Below are positions 63,116 to 64,000 of a stretch of 64,000 bases of DNA, piece by piece. A model generated the notes under the pieces. It did no database searches. It was not told the origin of the DNA and saw only the letters and a list, made by a program, of their open reading frames with translations. The stretch spans positions 1 to 64,000 of the forward strand of contig NZ_AJXT01000012.1 of the NCBI RefSeq assembly GCF_000264295.1, read 5' to 3'. The number at the start of each line of letters is the position of its first letter. The first letter of the stretch is position 1. The position numbers and the translations under genes were made by a program. Source of the stretch: Rhodanobacter spathiphylli B39. GTDB taxonomy: Bacteria > Pseudomonadota > Gammaproteobacteria > Xanthomonadales > Rhodanobacteraceae.

Positions 63116-64000
63116 ATGTCGTCGCGTCGCCTGCTGCCGGACCCTTTCACCCTCGCCCTGCTCGCCACCGTCATGCTGGCCTCGCTGCTGCCTTGCCGTG
63201 GCGAGCTGGCGCGGATCTTCGACGGGATCACCGACGCGGCCATCGCGCTGCTGTTCTTCCTGCACGGCGCCAAGCTGCCACGCTCGGCCATCATGCAGGG
63301 GCTGAGCCACTGGCGGCTGCACCTCACCGTATTCACCGGCACCTTCGTGCTGTTCCCGCTGCTGGGCCTGGCGCTGCGACCATTGGGCCACGCGCTGCTC
63401 ACGCCGGATCTCTACCTCGGTCTGCTGTTCGTCTGCGCGCTGCCCTCGACCGTGCAATCGTCGATCGCGTTCACCTCGATCGCCGGCGGCAATGTCCCGG
63501 CCGCCGTGGTCAGCGCCTCGATGTCGAACCTGATCGGCATCGCGCTGACCCCGCTGCTGGTCGGCCTGCTGCTGGCCACCCGCGGCGGCGGCGCCTCGTG
63601 GCAAGGCGTGCTGGACATCGTGCTGCAGTTGCTGCTGCCGTTCGCGCTCGGCCATGGCGCGCGGCGCTGGATCGGTGGCTGGATCGATCGGCACAAGCCC
63701 GTGCTCGGCTACACCGACCGCGGCACGATCCTGCTGGTGGTCTACACCGCCTTCAGCGCGGCAGTGGTCGAAGGCCTGTGGCGCGACACGCCGCTCTCGG
63801 CGCTGCTGTCCACCCTGGCGATGTGCGGCCTGTTGCTGGCGCTGATGATGCCCATCCTGGCCTGCGCCGCACGACGGCTGGGCTTCTCCCGCGAGGACGA
63901 GATCACGATCGTCTTCTGCGGTTCGAAGAAGAGCATGGCCAGCGGCATCCCGATGGCCAAGATCCTGTTCGCCGGCCAGCTCGGCGGCCTCGGCGCGCTG
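63116..64000 (+). CDS. Bile acid:sodium symporter-family transporter (SBF-like), cut by window end
   Basis: The reading frame from ATG 63116 is open to the end of the window (295 residues) with many transmembrane helices. Sequence features such as DAAIALLFFLHGAKLPRSAIMQG, LFVCALPSTVQSSIAFTSIAGGNVPAAVVSASMSNLIGIALTPLLVG and FCGSKKSMASGIPMAK match the SBF/YfeH (DUF4137) group of the bile acid:sodium symporter family. Real substrates are unknown, possibly organic anions. It starts 9 bases after the dedA stop, so the two are probably co-transcribed. The C-terminus is outside the window. Confidence 0.88.
   Translation, partial: MSSRRLLPDPFTLALLATVMLASLLPCRGELARIFDGITDAAIALLFFLHGAKLPRSAIMQGLSHWRLHLTVFTGTFVLFPLLGLALRPLGHALLTPDLYLGLLFVCALPSTVQSSIAFTSIAGGNVPAAVVSASMSNLIGIALTPLLVGLLLATRGGGASWQGVLDIVLQLLLPFALGHGARRWIGGWIDRHKPVLGYTDRGTILLVVYTAFSAAVVEGLWRDTPLSALLSTLAMCGLLLALMMPILACAARRLGFSREDEITIVFCGSKKSMASGIPMAKILFAGQLGGLGAL

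Overview
The window is high-GC, densely coded gammaproteobacterial chromosome. Gene order (fis-purH, hemD-hemX-hemY, polA followed by a C-rich small RNA, tsaD/rpsU-yqeY-dnaG) and protein style point to the Lysobacterales (Xanthomonadales), most likely a Rhodanobacteraceae member such as Rhodanobacter or Dyella. This is inference from gene content; no rRNA or tRNA was seen.

Layout. 1-20.7 kb is mostly housekeeping: accC, prmA, a DUF3426 zinc-ribbon protein, fis, purH, a GST, a DUF2782 protein, polA, a candidate sX13-like sRNA, uvrD, the divergent hemD-hemX-hemY operon, thioesterases, a rhodanese-fold protein without a catalytic Cys, an iron-sulfur flavoreductase and srkA. 20.8-29.4 kb holds ygiB-ygiC, an rRNA methyltransferase, a pyridine-nucleotide oxidoreductase, rmuC, a small XRE regulator/membrane protein pair with a palindromic operator, folE, and an EF-hand protein that seems to start at CTG on the folE stop codon. 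29.6-35.3 kb is one leftward seven-gene operon: hydrolase, two related membrane proteins, XRE regulator, TAP-type peptidase, ABC ATPase and permease. A pair of matching 7-4-7 inverted repeats lies over its predicted promoter.

35.7-41.4 kb is a Csu-type (spore coat U) chaperone-usher fimbrial operon. 41.7-53.6 kb, behind a well-spaced sigma-54-type site, is a run of five secreted proteins: four with DUF11-like repeats plus or including a 1,925-residue outer-membrane barrel protein with Ig-like domains. Together with the fimbriae this is about 18 kb devoted to the cell surface, and the DUF11/barrel cluster is the best candidate here for an undescribed system. 53.6-64 kb returns to core genes: ferredoxin reductase, yadGH ABC exporter, rluF, tsaD, rpsU, yqeY, dnaG, dedA and a truncated bile-acid-symporter-family gene.

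The most unusual noncoding content is two families of large structured repeats. Family A (16093-16379 and 22525-22720) folds into a closed multi-arm cruciform. Family B (17360-17502 and 23181-23321) is a string of five hairpins with compensatory base-pair changes between copies. Three of the four copies begin on the stop codon of the gene upstream. Several genes also have a -10 hexamer only 6-7 nt before the start codon, suggesting leaderless mRNAs.
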